From: Proteobacteria bacterium UBA6921
Lineage (GTDB): Bacteria > Pseudomonadota > Gammaproteobacteria > SG8-11
Assembly (NCBI GenBank): GCA_002450895.1
Contig: DKAR01000149.1
Coordinates: 1 to 18,841, forward strand
Direction of reading: 5' to 3'
DNA length: 18,841 nucleotides
Numbering within the stretch: the stretch's first letter is position 1; each line of letters opens with the position of its first letter. Below, piece after piece: positions 1-6,841 of this stretch. The position numbers and the translations under genes are program-made. The notes under the pieces were generated by a model that had not been told where the DNA came from, made no database searches, and saw nothing but the letters and a program-made list of their open reading frames with translations.

Positions 1-206
1 TGTAATTGTGCGGCGAGATCTGAACCGGTTTTTGCCTGGAACAGGGACGCCAGCTCCATGCTCGCGTATTCGGGAAACAGCAGCAGTTGCGCCCGATTCG
101 CGGCAGCATCGCGAACCCAGCGTTCAATCTTGCTCGCGTACTCCGCCCAGCTTTGGAATTCGCCGATGTCGTACGCCGCGGTGGCGACGCGGAGAGTTGC
201 ACTCAT
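1..206 (-). CDS. Carbon-nitrogen hydrolase (nitrilase superfamily), N-terminal part only
   Basis: The reading frame starts at the ATG whose complement is 204-206 and runs open off the left edge, giving about 68 residues. These include LLLFPEY at residues 41-47. Glu46 sits where the nitrilase superfamily keeps the catalytic Glu of its Glu-Lys-Cys triad; the Lys and Cys would lie outside the window. Family members hydrolyse nitriles or small amides in the cytoplasm, and the substrate cannot be told from this fragment. The start overlaps the stop of the upstream acetyltransferase gene by four bases (ATGA), so the two are probably translationally coupled. In Bacillus YhcX-type proteins a GNAT domain and a nitrilase domain are fused in one chain, which supports pairing these two genes. 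Confidence 0.8.
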   Translation of the reverse strand, partial: MSATLRVATAAYDIGEFQSWAEYASKIERWVRDAAANRAQLLLFPEYASMELASLFQAKTGSDLAAQL

Positions 207-805
207 TGATCGAACCGTTTCAGCCAGAACATCATGGGCTTTGCGGACTGGGATCGTTCGTCGATTTCCTGCCAGGTTAGATGCGTGTGCAGGTCAGGGC
301 GTTTGAAATAGCCACGCTTGTTCCAGAACGAATCCAGCGGCACATAGTCCGCGGGACGGCGTGGATGATTGTCCGCGCGTTGCACCACACAGAACGCACT
401 CCATTGGAACGGCCCGATTGAACGCGCGTGTGCTTCACGCTCTTCGAAGAAGCGCACGCCCAGTCCACGTCCGCGGTAGGCGCGTTTTAATACCGATTCA
501 CCGAGATAAAACACCGAATCCGGATCAATAGCGCTGCTGATAAACGGCGCCTTGATCTCATCCATTTCGTGGCGCAGTGGGACAGCGGTCGAAGCGCCGA
601 TGACCTGATCGCCGTCGAACGCGATGACCACGACGCTGTCCGGACTGGCGGTGTACGTGCGCAAGTAGTTCGCCTCGTACGCCATGTCACCGTCATAGAG
701 ATACGGAAACTCGCGAAAGACTTCGATGCGCAGCCGGGCGACGTCGTAGATATAGCGCTCGACGTCGGTACCCGTGAATCGCTGGACGGTGAGGAGTTCA
801 GACAT
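203..805 (-). CDS. GNAT family N-acetyltransferase
   Basis: This 200-residue cytoplasmic protein has the GNAT fold signature: a beta-strand block around residues 57-75 (VVVIAFDGDQVIGAS), then the acetyl-CoA pyrophosphate-binding loop RGRGLG at residues 111-116 after YLGESVLKRAY. GNAT enzymes transfer an acetyl group from acetyl-CoA to an amine; the acceptor is unknown. The gene is third in a minus-strand run. It lies 27 bases after the esterase stop and overlaps the nitrilase-superfamily start by four bases. The pairing with a nitrilase mirrors known fused GNAT/carbon-nitrogen hydrolase proteins. The start chosen is the ATG that gives a conventional N-terminus. Confidence 0.85.
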   Translation of the reverse strand: MSELLTVQRFTGTDVERYIYDVARLRIEVFREFPYLYDGDMAYEANYLRTYTASPDSVVVIAFDGDQVIGASTAVPLRHEMDEIKAPFISSAIDPDSVFYLGESVLKRAYRGRGLGVRFFEEREAHARSIGPFQWSAFCVVQRADNHPRRPADYVPLDSFWNKRGYFKRPDLHTHLTWQEIDERSQSAKPMMFWLKRFDQ

Positions 806-832
806 ACTCAGAGTCTAGCAGCACACCGATGC

Positions 833-1399
833 TTACTCTTCGAGAAAAGTGCGAAGCATCGGGAGCGCTTCCGCCATGTGCTCAAAGCGATGACTTCCGC
901 CGGGGTAGCGTTTCACTGTGCTGACTTTGCGGTATTTCTCGACGGCGTGTTGATACGGGATGACTTCGTCGTCTTCGTCGACCAGAACGAGGATGCGGCC
1001 GGCCAGTGCTTCTGCGGTAACGTCATAAACACTGAGCGCCGCATGTTGTTCGTTCGTGAATTCAAACCGTTCACCAGTTACGTAATTCGTGTTGGGTCCG
1101 ACGGCGGGGCGCAATTGCTGTTGTGGATTCAGCGCCGGATTGATCAACACGGCGCGTGCGTTACGGTCGCGGCTGGCGAGGTATTGTGCATAGAAACCGC
1201 CGAGCGAACTGCCGATGAGTCTGGCGCCGCCATTCGGGAAGCATTCGCGCACGGTTGTTTCCAGCTGCGCGATAGCGGCGTGGGGATCATGCGCGGGATA
1301 GGTGGGCGCGCGCACTGCGACTGGTGCAAGCGCGTTGCGCAGTTGCGTTGCTTTGGTGGACTGACCGCCACTGCTGAATCCGTGCAAATAGAGAATCAT
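833..1399 (-). CDS. YqiA-like alpha/beta hydrolase (UPF0227 family esterase)
   Basis: The protein begins MILYLHGFSS, typical of YqiA/UPF0227 esterases, and has 188 residues, close to the family length. The nucleophile elbow is GSSLG at residues 63-67 (Ser65). The likely acid is Asp144 in DDEVIPY and the likely base is His170 in GGSHRF, which completes a Ser-Asp-His triad. The frame stays open 54 codons further upstream, but that extension lies inside marC, and the ATG at 1399 matches the family start. It overlaps the marC stop by four bases (ATGA), so translation is probably coupled. Family members are cytoplasmic esterases active on short acyl esters; the physiological substrate is unknown. 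Confidence 0.87.
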   Translation of the reverse strand: MILYLHGFSSGGQSTKATQLRNALAPVAVRAPTYPAHDPHAAIAQLETTVRECFPNGGARLIGSSLGGFYAQYLASRDRNARAVLINPALNPQQQLRPAVGPNTNYVTGERFEFTNEQHAALSVYDVTAEALAGRILVLVDEDDEVIPYQHAVEKYRKVSTVKRYPGGSHRFEHMAEALPMLRTFLEE

Positions 1400-2040
1400 T
1401 TGGCGGCGGCGGCCAGCACCGGAAACATTCCTTTTAAACCGGTCGCGATGAATTCGACGGCAATCGCCGCAAGGATCAATCCCATGATGCGCGTGAAGAT
1501 GTTGATGCCGGTCTGGCTCACATGGCGCGAGATCCAGGGCACCAACTGCAGCACGATCCACAGCAGCAAGCCGATCAGAAGAATGTCAACCGTCATGCCG
1601 GTGTAGTGCGCGAAACCGGAACTGTGATGCGCATGCAGAATCACCGTGCCGATTGCGCCAGGGCCGGCCAGCAACGGCATCGCGAGCGGCACAACGGCGA
1701 CGTCTTCCTTGGCTTCTCCTTCGCGCGCTTCCGCCGGAGTTTGTCGCACGAGGCTCACGTTCGCATGCAGCATGGCAATGGCCATCAACAACAACAGCAC
1801 ACCGCCACCGACGCTGAATGAGTTGATCGTGATTCCAAAGAAGTTGAGCAGCCAGTCCCCGAAAATCATCGCGGTGAAAAGAATGATGAGCACTGCGATA
1901 ACGACGATGCGCGCGATTTTTTTGCGCTCCACCTCGTTGGCGCCGGAGGTGAGTGCGACAAAGATCGGGACCGCGCCAAGCGGATTCACGATGGCGAGCA
2001 GGGCAATCAGAAGCTTCGTGTACTCGGTGTACTCATGCAT
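1396..2040 (-). CDS. MarC family (NAAT) integral membrane protein
   Basis: This is a 214-residue, strongly hydrophobic protein with about six membrane segments, near residues 9-30, 44-64, 75-93, 116-137, 151-170 and 185-205. The conserved family patterns NPLGAVPIFVAL (residues 19-30) and PLAMPLLAGPGAI (residues 118-130) are both present and mark the two half-repeats. MarC proteins sit in the inner membrane. They were once linked to multiple antibiotic resistance, but that role was not upheld; some relatives (SnatA-type) carry neutral amino acids. This is the first gene of the minus-strand run and faces selO across a 155-base divergent spacer. The substrate here is unknown. Confidence 0.9.
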   Translation of the reverse strand: MHEYTEYTKLLIALLAIVNPLGAVPIFVALTSGANEVERKKIARIVVIAVLIILFTAMIFGDWLLNFFGITINSFSVGGGVLLLLMAIAMLHANVSLVRQTPAEAREGEAKEDVAVVPLAMPLLAGPGAIGTVILHAHHSSGFAHYTGMTVDILLIGLLLWIVLQLVPWISRHVSQTGINIFTRIMGLILAAIAVEFIATGLKGMFPVLAAAAK

Positions 2041-2195
2041 GGCCGGAATTTAGCGCAATGGGTGTGGGTGTCACTGTAACCGTATTTTGTCTCAGGGTGC
2101 ATAGGGTTGTGCGGCCGCGATTCGATCCGACAAGGGCGCGCAGTTGGCGTGGAATTGGCGGATAATGAAAGTCGAACCCGTCGATTTCGAGTCCA
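2041..2195. promoter_or_regulatory. Divergent spacer between marC and selO, presumed promoters
   Basis: This 155-base spacer separates two outward-facing genes, so promoters for both are expected here. The clearest element is a GATAAT hexamer at 2161-2166 on the plus strand, which could be a -10 box for selO. No convincing -35 stands 16-18 bases upstream. I see no clear minus-strand promoter and no strong palindrome. Confidence 0.3.
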
Positions 2196-3755
2196 ATGAT
2201 GTCTGTGCTGAACTTTGACAACCGATTTATGCGCGAATTGCCCGGCGATGCCGAGACGTCCAATCGTCCGCGTCCGGTGGCGGGCGCCTGCTGGTCGCCG
2301 GTCGACCCGACACCGGTCAGCGCGCCGAAGTTGCTGGCGTATTCCCCCGAAATGGCCGCGCTGCTGGGCCTGGATCACGCGGCGTTACACGCACCGGAAA
2401 TGGTCGAGGCGTTGGCCGGCAATCGCGTTTTGCCCGGCATGGCCACTTACGCAACATGTTACGGCGGACACCAATTCGGCCATTGGGCCGGCCAGTTGGG
2501 TGACGGTCGCGTGATTTTCCTCGGCGAGGTTGTAAATCGTGCGGGCCAACGGTGGGAGCTTCAGCTGAAGGGTGCGGGACGAACGCCGTACTCGCGCGGT
2601 GCGGACGGGCGCGCGGTGTTGCGATCTTCCGTGCGTGAATTCTTGTGCAGTGAAGCGATGCATCACCTCGGCATACCGACGACGCGTGCACTCAGCCTGG
2701 TCGGGACGGGTGACCTCGTGGAACGTGACATGTTTTACGACGGACATCCCATCGACGAACCGGGCGCCATCGTGTGTCGCGTTGCGCCGTCATTCATTCG
2801 ATTCGGGCACTTTGAAATGCCGGCGTCGCGCTCGGATCTTGCGCTGTTGCGACGGCTGGTTGATTTCACCATCGCGCGCGATTTCCCCGAGTTGACGGCG
2901 TCACCGGCCCAGCTTCCGGCGGCGTGGTTCGCCGAAGTGTGTGCGCGCACCGCGCGATTGATGGTCGACTGGATGCGCGTGGGTTTCGTGCACGGCGTGA
3001 TGAATACCGACAACATGTCCATTCTCGGTTTGACGATCGACTTCGGACCCTACGGATGGATCGACGATTTTGATCCGTCCTGGACGCCAAATACGACCGA
3101 CGCCGAAGGGCGGCGCTACTGTTTCGGGCGGCAGCCGGTGATTGCACGCTGGAATCTCGAGCGACTGGGTATGGCGCTCAAGGATGTGATGGACCGCGAA
3201 GCCGTGGAGAACGGCATCGCGACCTACGACGCCATGTTTGAAGACGGCATTCTCAAGATGACGATCGCCAAATTCGGTTTGCCGGAAATCTCGCAGGTTG
3301 ACGCGGACATCGTTAACGCCGCGTTCGAACTGCTGTCGCGTGCCGAAGTGGACATGACGGAGTTTTTCCGCAGCCTGGCCCGCATTGACAGCGAAGCGCC
3401 GAATATCATGGTACTGAGTGACGCGTTCTATGACGACGTGCATTTTGCCGCGCTGCGTGATGCATTTCAGGACTGGTTGGCACACTATTCGGCGCGCCTG
3501 CGACAGGGTGGGGAACTGGATGCGGATCGTAGTGCGCGCATGAATACGTTCAATCCACGGTTTGTGCTGCGAAATTATCTTGCGCAGCAGGCGATCGAGC
3601 GTGCCGAGCAAGGGGACATCAGTGGCGTGACGGAGCTGCTCGATGTCATACGACGCCCGTATGACGAGCAGCCAGGCCGCGAAGCCTATGCCGCAAAGCG
3701 CCCGGACTGGGCGCGCTCCAAGGCCGGGTGCTCGATGTTGTCGTGCAGTTCGTAA
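2196..3755 (+). CDS. selO: Protein adenylyltransferase SelO (YdiU family)
   Basis: The 519-residue protein opens with the SelO hallmark LNFDNRFMRELPGD and is slightly longer than E. coli YdiU (478). SelO is a pseudokinase-fold enzyme that transfers AMP from ATP to Ser, Thr or Tyr of target proteins and is tied to redox stress. By spacing against the characterised Pseudomonas syringae enzyme, the key residues are Lys125 (LQLKGAG), Glu148 (VREFL), Asp272/Asn273 (NTDNMS) and Asp282 (IDFGPYGWID). The C-terminus ends in SCSS. Cys517 holds the position that is selenocysteine in eukaryotic SelO and is encoded here by TGC. Tandem ATG codons at 2196 and 2199 are both possible starts. A DUF6164-like gene follows after 10 bases. 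Confidence 0.95.
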   Translation: MMSVLNFDNRFMRELPGDAETSNRPRPVAGACWSPVDPTPVSAPKLLAYSPEMAALLGLDHAALHAPEMVEALAGNRVLPGMATYATCYGGHQFGHWAGQLGDGRVIFLGEVVNRAGQRWELQLKGAGRTPYSRGADGRAVLRSSVREFLCSEAMHHLGIPTTRALSLVGTGDLVERDMFYDGHPIDEPGAIVCRVAPSFIRFGHFEMPASRSDLALLRRLVDFTIARDFPELTASPAQLPAAWFAEVCARTARLMVDWMRVGFVHGVMNTDNMSILGLTIDFGPYGWIDDFDPSWTPNTTDAEGRRYCFGRQPVIARWNLERLGMALKDVMDREAVENGIATYDAMFEDGILKMTIAKFGLPEISQVDADIVNAAFELLSRAEVDMTEFFRSLARIDSEAPNIMVLSDAFYDDVHFAALRDAFQDWLAHYSARLRQGGELDADRSARMNTFNPRFVLRNYLAQQAIERAEQGDISGVTELLDVIRRPYDEQPGREAYAAKRPDWARSKAGCSMLSCSS

Positions 3756-3765
3756 CCGGATAACC

Positions 3766-4134
3766 ATGCCAGTACGCGTTTTTAATTTGCGGGGCGTGCC
3801 CGACGATGAGGCCGAGGAACTGCGCGAGTTCCTGGAGGAACGCAGCGTCGACTTTTACGAAACACCGGCTGGGCGATGGGGCATGTCATCGCCGGGTCTG
3901 TGGATCCGCGATGACGCCAGGCACGACGAGGTGCGCCAGCTGATCGCCGGATTTCAGGAACAACGCACCGCGCGCATGCGCGAGGAATACGCGGCTCTGA
4001 AAGCCGAAGGGCGCGCGCCTTCGTTCCTGGCGGGCGTCGCGCGCCATCCCATCCGGTTTGTCGCGGCCCTGTTGGCCGTCGCATTCATCGTGTATGTTTC
4101 AGTAGGTCCGTTCCTGCGCATGATCGCGCGATAG
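3766..4134 (+). CDS. DUF6164-like family protein, single C-terminal membrane helix
   Basis: This 122-residue protein starts MPVRVFNLRGVPDDEAEEL and has a soluble N-terminal domain, including YETPAGRWGMSSPGLWIRDD at about residues 28-47. A charged helix (QEQRTARMREEYAALKAEGR) precedes one hydrophobic span at about residues 97-117 (FVAALLAVAFIVYVSVGPFL). The pattern fits the gammaproteobacterial DUF6164 family, whose function is unknown. The frame is open further upstream inside selO, but ATG 3766 gives the family N-terminus. It lies 10 bases after selO, so co-transcription is likely; a functional link to SelO is inference. The family call is from memory of the pattern, without a search. Confidence 0.8.
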   Translation: MPVRVFNLRGVPDDEAEELREFLEERSVDFYETPAGRWGMSSPGLWIRDDARHDEVRQLIAGFQEQRTARMREEYAALKAEGRAPSFLAGVARHPIRFVAALLAVAFIVYVSVGPFLRMIAR

Positions 4135-4174
4135 TGCTCACCGGACGGCGTGACGACGAAGGAGAATCATCGCC

Positions 4175-4435
4175 ATGAAAAAACTCAAACACGAAAACGA
4201 ACTGGTGAAGCTCGCCATTGCCGAGGGCGTGAAGTACGCCGAGCAGCGCGGCGCGGCGGTATTCGAGCCGACGGACGCGGCATCAGAGAAGATTCTGTAT
4301 ATCTACCGCCTGTTGGTGCACGACAAGAAGATCGCCCCCATGCCGGAAGACCAGGTGTCGCAACAATCGATGCGCCACCGTTTGGCGGTGTGGATTTCAA
4401 AGACGCTTCCGCCGGATCATCCGCTACTGAAGTGA
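4175..4435 (+). CDS. Small DUF5062-like protein
   Basis: This is an 86-residue, soluble, probably all-helical protein starting MKKLKHENELVKLAIAEGVK and ending VWISKTLPPDHPLLK. A good ribosome binding site (AAGGAG) stands 10 bases before the ATG. Length and motifs (KLAIAEGVKYAEQRG, IYRLLVHDK, SMRHRLAVWISKTLP) match what I know of DUF5062, a small gammaproteobacterial family of unknown function. It follows the DUF6164-like gene by 40 bases and may share its transcript. A degenerate second copy of its C-terminal half lies about 1.3 kb downstream, beyond the lipoprotein gene. Confidence 0.8.
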   Translation: MKKLKHENELVKLAIAEGVKYAEQRGAAVFEPTDAASEKILYIYRLLVHDKKIAPMPEDQVSQQSMRHRLAVWISKTLPPDHPLLK

Positions 4436-4623
4436 TTGCTCCGGCAGGGGAATTCGGCTGTTAGTCGTTCGAATAACAAGCCTGGGAGTCCTTTCGGCTG
4501 TCGGCCCCGTTAACAGAATGCACCCGCCCAACGCTCCGGTGAATTCAATCTGCTTCTGTTTCACCAGCATCGTGTCAGGATAAGATTCAGTTTCCTGATC
4601 CATTTCAATTTACTGGGGGCGTT
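4436..4623. other. Intergenic region before the Ig-like lipoprotein
   Basis: No gene or clear terminator is visible in these 188 bases. The only structure is a six-base inverted repeat, TCAGGA at 4575-4580 and TCCTGA at 4593-4598, about 26 bases before the lipoprotein start. A promoter for the lipoprotein gene is expected here but I cannot place one confidently. Confidence 0.3.
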
Positions 4624-5583
4624 GTGGTGACATCGATTAAGCGGTTCGGTGGTGCAGTTAATTCTTCGATTTTCATTTTGCTCGCGGCGATATCGCTGAC
4701 CGGTTGCCCAGGTGGGGGCGGTGGCGCCACCGCAAACAACAACACCGGGGCCACTCCCGACACTGGCGGTGGCTCTGGCGACACAGGCGGGGGTGGCGGC
4801 ACGACAGGCGATACCAGCGGCAGCAGCAATACGGGAGGGTGCACAACCAATGTTGCGGCGGGTGCTCCGCTGTTTTTTATTGCCGGCGCGAAGATGCTGG
4901 ATGGTATGGATTACCATTTTCTCAGCCAGCGATTCCCGACGGCATCGAACACGGGCGGGTCGGGTCAGACAACGACGTACCCTCCCACAGACGAGCAGGG
5001 GTCCGTTGATGCGTCTTACGCGCTGACCTGGACTTTGTCACCGGCACTGCCCGATGGGTTCTCGTTCGATACGAAAACCGGGCGCGTGGAAGGAACGCTC
5101 CAGGCGTCAATTTCCGAGATGCAGACCACGACGCATACGATCAGAGCCACCAACGCGACCGGATATTCCGAATGCACCTTCAATCTGGTCATTTACCCGC
5201 TGAAAGCGGACAAGATGGATGTTGTGGGGCCACCGTCTTCTGACGCCGCAGACGATTTCATTCAATTCACACTGTCGCCGACTGCGGGAACGATAACCAC
5301 GAGTGACGGGCCCACGTATACCGTGGTCAACAGCCGCGAGCCCACGGTGGAGCTTGTCGTGGGAGACAATGGTGACGGCACCGTGAACAAGGCTGTGCTG
5401 ACGATTGACTCCAATGTCTATGCGGCGCGTGCGCCGATGGGTGACACGACGTGCGCTTCGTGTGACCGAGTCGCTGTGATTACGTCGTCGAAGCTCGTGG
5501 GGTTCGACGGCCAATTGCTGCAACGCGAGAGTGGCACCGGGCCGAATTACGTCGTTCTGAACGGCACGTTCCACTACCCATAG
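4624..5583 (+). CDS. Ig-like (He_PIG-type) lipoprotein with Gly-rich linker
   Basis: This 319-residue protein begins at GTG 4624 after a G-rich stretch. A hydrophobic signal segment leads to the lipobox LTGC with Cys28 as the lipidation site. Residues 29 to about 73 form a low-complexity Gly/Thr/Asn/Ser linker. Next comes a domain with LPDGFSFDTKTGRVEGTL at about residues 142-159, the putative-Ig (He_PIG) pattern of cell-surface adhesion-like proteins. A third beta-rich part follows, with a CASC pair near residues 279-282. The product is probably anchored to a membrane and exposed in the periplasm or on the surface. The linker carries a perfect 16-base DNA palindrome. The exact function is unknown. 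Confidence 0.82.
   Translation: MVTSIKRFGGAVNSSIFILLAAISLTGCPGGGGGATANNNTGATPDTGGGSGDTGGGGGTTGDTSGSSNTGGCTTNVAAGAPLFFIAGAKMLDGMDYHFLSQRFPTASNTGGSGQTTTYPPTDEQGSVDASYALTWTLSPALPDGFSFDTKTGRVEGTLQASISEMQTTTHTIRATNATGYSECTFNLVIYPLKADKMDVVGPPSSDAADDFIQFTLSPTAGTITTSDGPTYTVVNSREPTVELVVGDNGDGTVNKAVLTIDSNVYAARAPMGDTTCASCDRVAVITSSKLVGFDGQLLQRESGTGPNYVVLNGTFHYP
4718..4733. repeat. Perfect 16-base palindrome in lipoprotein gene
   Basis: GCGGTGGCGCCACCGC is self-complementary over all 16 bases. It lies inside the Gly-rich linker coding region, about 95 bases after the start codon and just after the lipobox codons. It could form an mRNA or cruciform hairpin, or be a by-product of Gly/Ala codon use. Confidence 0.7.
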
Positions 5584-5609
5584 CGGGCGTGAGAATTGAT
5601 GACGATCGC

Positions 5610-5760
5610 TGCGCACCACATCTCCGGGTTCCTTGCGCGCTTTTGAACGACTTGACGATTCCAAAGCTGGCAAAGCACAGTGTCGCAGCAATAGATGTGT
5701 CACCAACGGGCGGTATGTCTTTCAAAGACCCGCCCGCTGGACCATCCGCTTTTGAAATAG
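5610..5760 (+). pseudogene. Degenerate second copy of the DUF5062-like gene
   Basis: Bases 5680-5760 align without gaps to 4355-4435, the last 81 bases of the DUF5062-like gene. By hand count 60 of 81 positions are identical (74%). In that frame the translation is VSQQ*MCHQRAVCLSKTRPLDHPLLK*, against VSQQSMRHRLAVWISKTLPPDHPLLK, so the C-terminus is preserved but a TAG stop at 5692-5694 interrupts it. Further upstream, 5625-5679 aligns more loosely to the IYRLLVHDKK region, and only with frameshifts; the 5' boundary is approximate. No start codon or intact N-terminus remains. Many differences fall at third codon positions, which suggests it diverged as a working paralog before decay. It begins shortly after the lipoprotein stop. 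Confidence 0.75.
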
Positions 5761-5821
5761 AAATGGCTCGGCACCGGCATCGAGCACTGCATGCCGGTCA
5801 ATTCACTGGTGACCGAAGAAA

Positions 5822-6211
5822 TTAGGCGTAGAGATTAACGACGAGACCGAGCGGTGTTTCCGGATTCGGATTGGTGGCTGACTGGTCGTTGTTGTTTACC
5901 GTGGGACGGGAGTAAACCGGGGGTTCTGGATCCGGTGTGTTGTCCGCCGCGGGCTTGGGCGAATCAGAGGCTTCGCGCTTTTGTGTCGATTGCTCCGTCG
6001 ATTGCTCCGTCGATTGATTCGCCGATTGTTCAATGGCGCGTTGTTCAATTGAAGTCGCTGCTTCCTGAACTTTTCCCTGCGCTTCCTGGATGGCCTGCTT
6101 GCCTGCGGAGGTGTCGGCAGAGTCGCAGGTAACGCAGGCGGCGAGTTCCTTCTTATACGCTGCAAGAAGAGCGTCGCCCGCACCGCTTGAAGAACCGACC
6201 GAAGCAACCAT
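5822..6211 (-). CDS. Hypothetical protein with EQST repeats and Pro-rich tail
   Basis: This 129-residue product is not recognised. The N-terminal part (GAGDALLAAYKKELAACVTCD, with two Cys) is followed by a likely helical or coiled-coil stretch rich in Gln, Glu and Ala at about residues 37-65. Next comes the low-complexity run SANQSTEQSTEQST, a Pro/Asn-rich disordered segment, and a hydrophobic end LGLVVNLYA. There is no signal peptide or membrane helix. I see no strong ribosome binding site before the ATG complementing 6209-6211. The reading frame is favoured over the competing minus-strand frame because it has protein-like helix composition and a plausible full length. It could be a cytoplasmic or unconventionally exported small protein. 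Confidence 0.6.
   Translation of the reverse strand: MVASVGSSSGAGDALLAAYKKELAACVTCDSADTSAGKQAIQEAQGKVQEAATSIEQRAIEQSANQSTEQSTEQSTQKREASDSPKPAADNTPDPEPPVYSRPTVNNNDQSATNPNPETPLGLVVNLYA
5985..6032. repeat. Four tandem 12-base units (two exact, two degraded)
   Basis: Units of GTCGATTGCTCC begin at 5985 and 5997 (identical), followed by two diverged units at 6009 and 6021. Read on the minus strand they encode the four-residue repeat EQST. Copy number may vary between strains. Confidence 0.8.
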
Positions 6212-6315
6212 AAAGAAGCGCCCAATTATTCGGGTATGACTTCCATTGTAGCGGCCATCCCGGACCGGTTCCTGTGGGTCGGAAGTGTGACGGACTTCGC
6301 AACCCGAAGGTCAGC

Positions 6316-6339
6316 GGGCGGGGCAGGCGCCTTCCGCCC
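6316..6339. repeat. GC-rich hairpin in the gap between convergently read genes
   Basis: GGGCGG at 6316-6321 pairs with CCGCCC at 6334-6339 around a 12-base loop that itself holds GGCGCC. It lies in the 144-base gap between the small-lipoprotein stop and the start of the hypothetical gene, both on the minus strand. It has no T-run, so a terminator role is weak. The core GGGGCAGGC is shared with the hairpin at 12493-12516. Confidence 0.35.
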
Positions 6340-6355
6340 ACCTTATATATAGAGC

Positions 6356-6841
6356 CTATTCCGGAATCAGGAACTCCGCCGCTTCTGCGCGGCGCCAGTG
6401 GGCCTGCGTGACACGCCACGTCTTGTCCTCGCGCGCAAAACTCAGTTCAAAGTGGTGAAGATCGGCGCGCAGCGTGGGCAGGTCGTCGGCGCCGGGGATC
6501 GGCACGCCGGCCATAGCGACCAACACCGTCGCGGTGCCGTGTTCCGGATCGGAAATTATTACGTCCACGATCCTCAGCGGCAGATGAATCGACTGGTTGC
6601 GCAGAAAGTGCAAACGCAACACGCCTTCGGCGCCGCGTTTATCGAGTTGATGGTCGTCGTGATATGCGTCGGACATCAGATCGCGCAGTTGTTTGAGATC
6701 CTTTTGTTCCGCGGCCGTCGCGCCGCGCTGGATGGCGGCGCGAATCTGTGCCTCGGGCGTGTCCGGCTCATTGCTGCACGCGGCCAGAATAAACATGCTG
6801 ACGAGGATGGCCCAGTATCTTGATGAACAAAACGCTTTCAT
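6356..6841 (-). CDS. Small lipoprotein, possibly NTF2/SnoaL-like fold
   Basis: This 161-residue protein starts MKAFCSSRYW and has a hydrophobic segment ending in the lipobox LAAC (Cys22), followed by SNEPDTPEAQIRAA. The body reads as an N-terminal helix (IRAAIQRGATAAEQKDLKQL), a short acidic region, then beta strands ending FELSFAREDKTWRVTQAHW. That order resembles NTF2-like (SnoaL-type) domains, and the family assignment is tentative. The start overlaps the stop of the exported aldo/keto reductase by four bases (ATGA), so the two are probably translated together and may work in the same compartment. No catalytic residues can be assigned. Confidence 0.8.
   Translation of the reverse strand: MKAFCSSRYWAILVSMFILAACSNEPDTPEAQIRAAIQRGATAAEQKDLKQLRDLMSDAYHDDHQLDKRGAEGVLRLHFLRNQSIHLPLRIVDVIISDPEHGTATVLVAMAGVPIPGADDLPTLRADLHHFELSFAREDKTWRVTQAHWRRAEAAEFLIPE

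Noticed and set aside
569..1606. Long plus-strand open frame (345 codons) opposite the GNAT, esterase and marC genes
   Set aside because: It is antisense to three well-supported genes and its translation has no recognisable domain.
3735..3755. Possible selenocysteine at the SelO C-terminus
   Set aside because: The residue at the Sec position is encoded by TGC (Cys), not TGA, as usual in bacterial SelO.
2901..3767. Minus-strand open frame (288 codons) opposite selO
   Set aside because: Shadow of a clear SelO coding region; Arg/His-rich composition typical of antisense frames in GC-rich DNA.
5589..5825. Plus-strand 78-codon open frame downstream of the Ig-like lipoprotein
   Set aside because: The similarity to the DUF5062-like gene is in a different frame, which is broken; this frame is a by-product of the relic.
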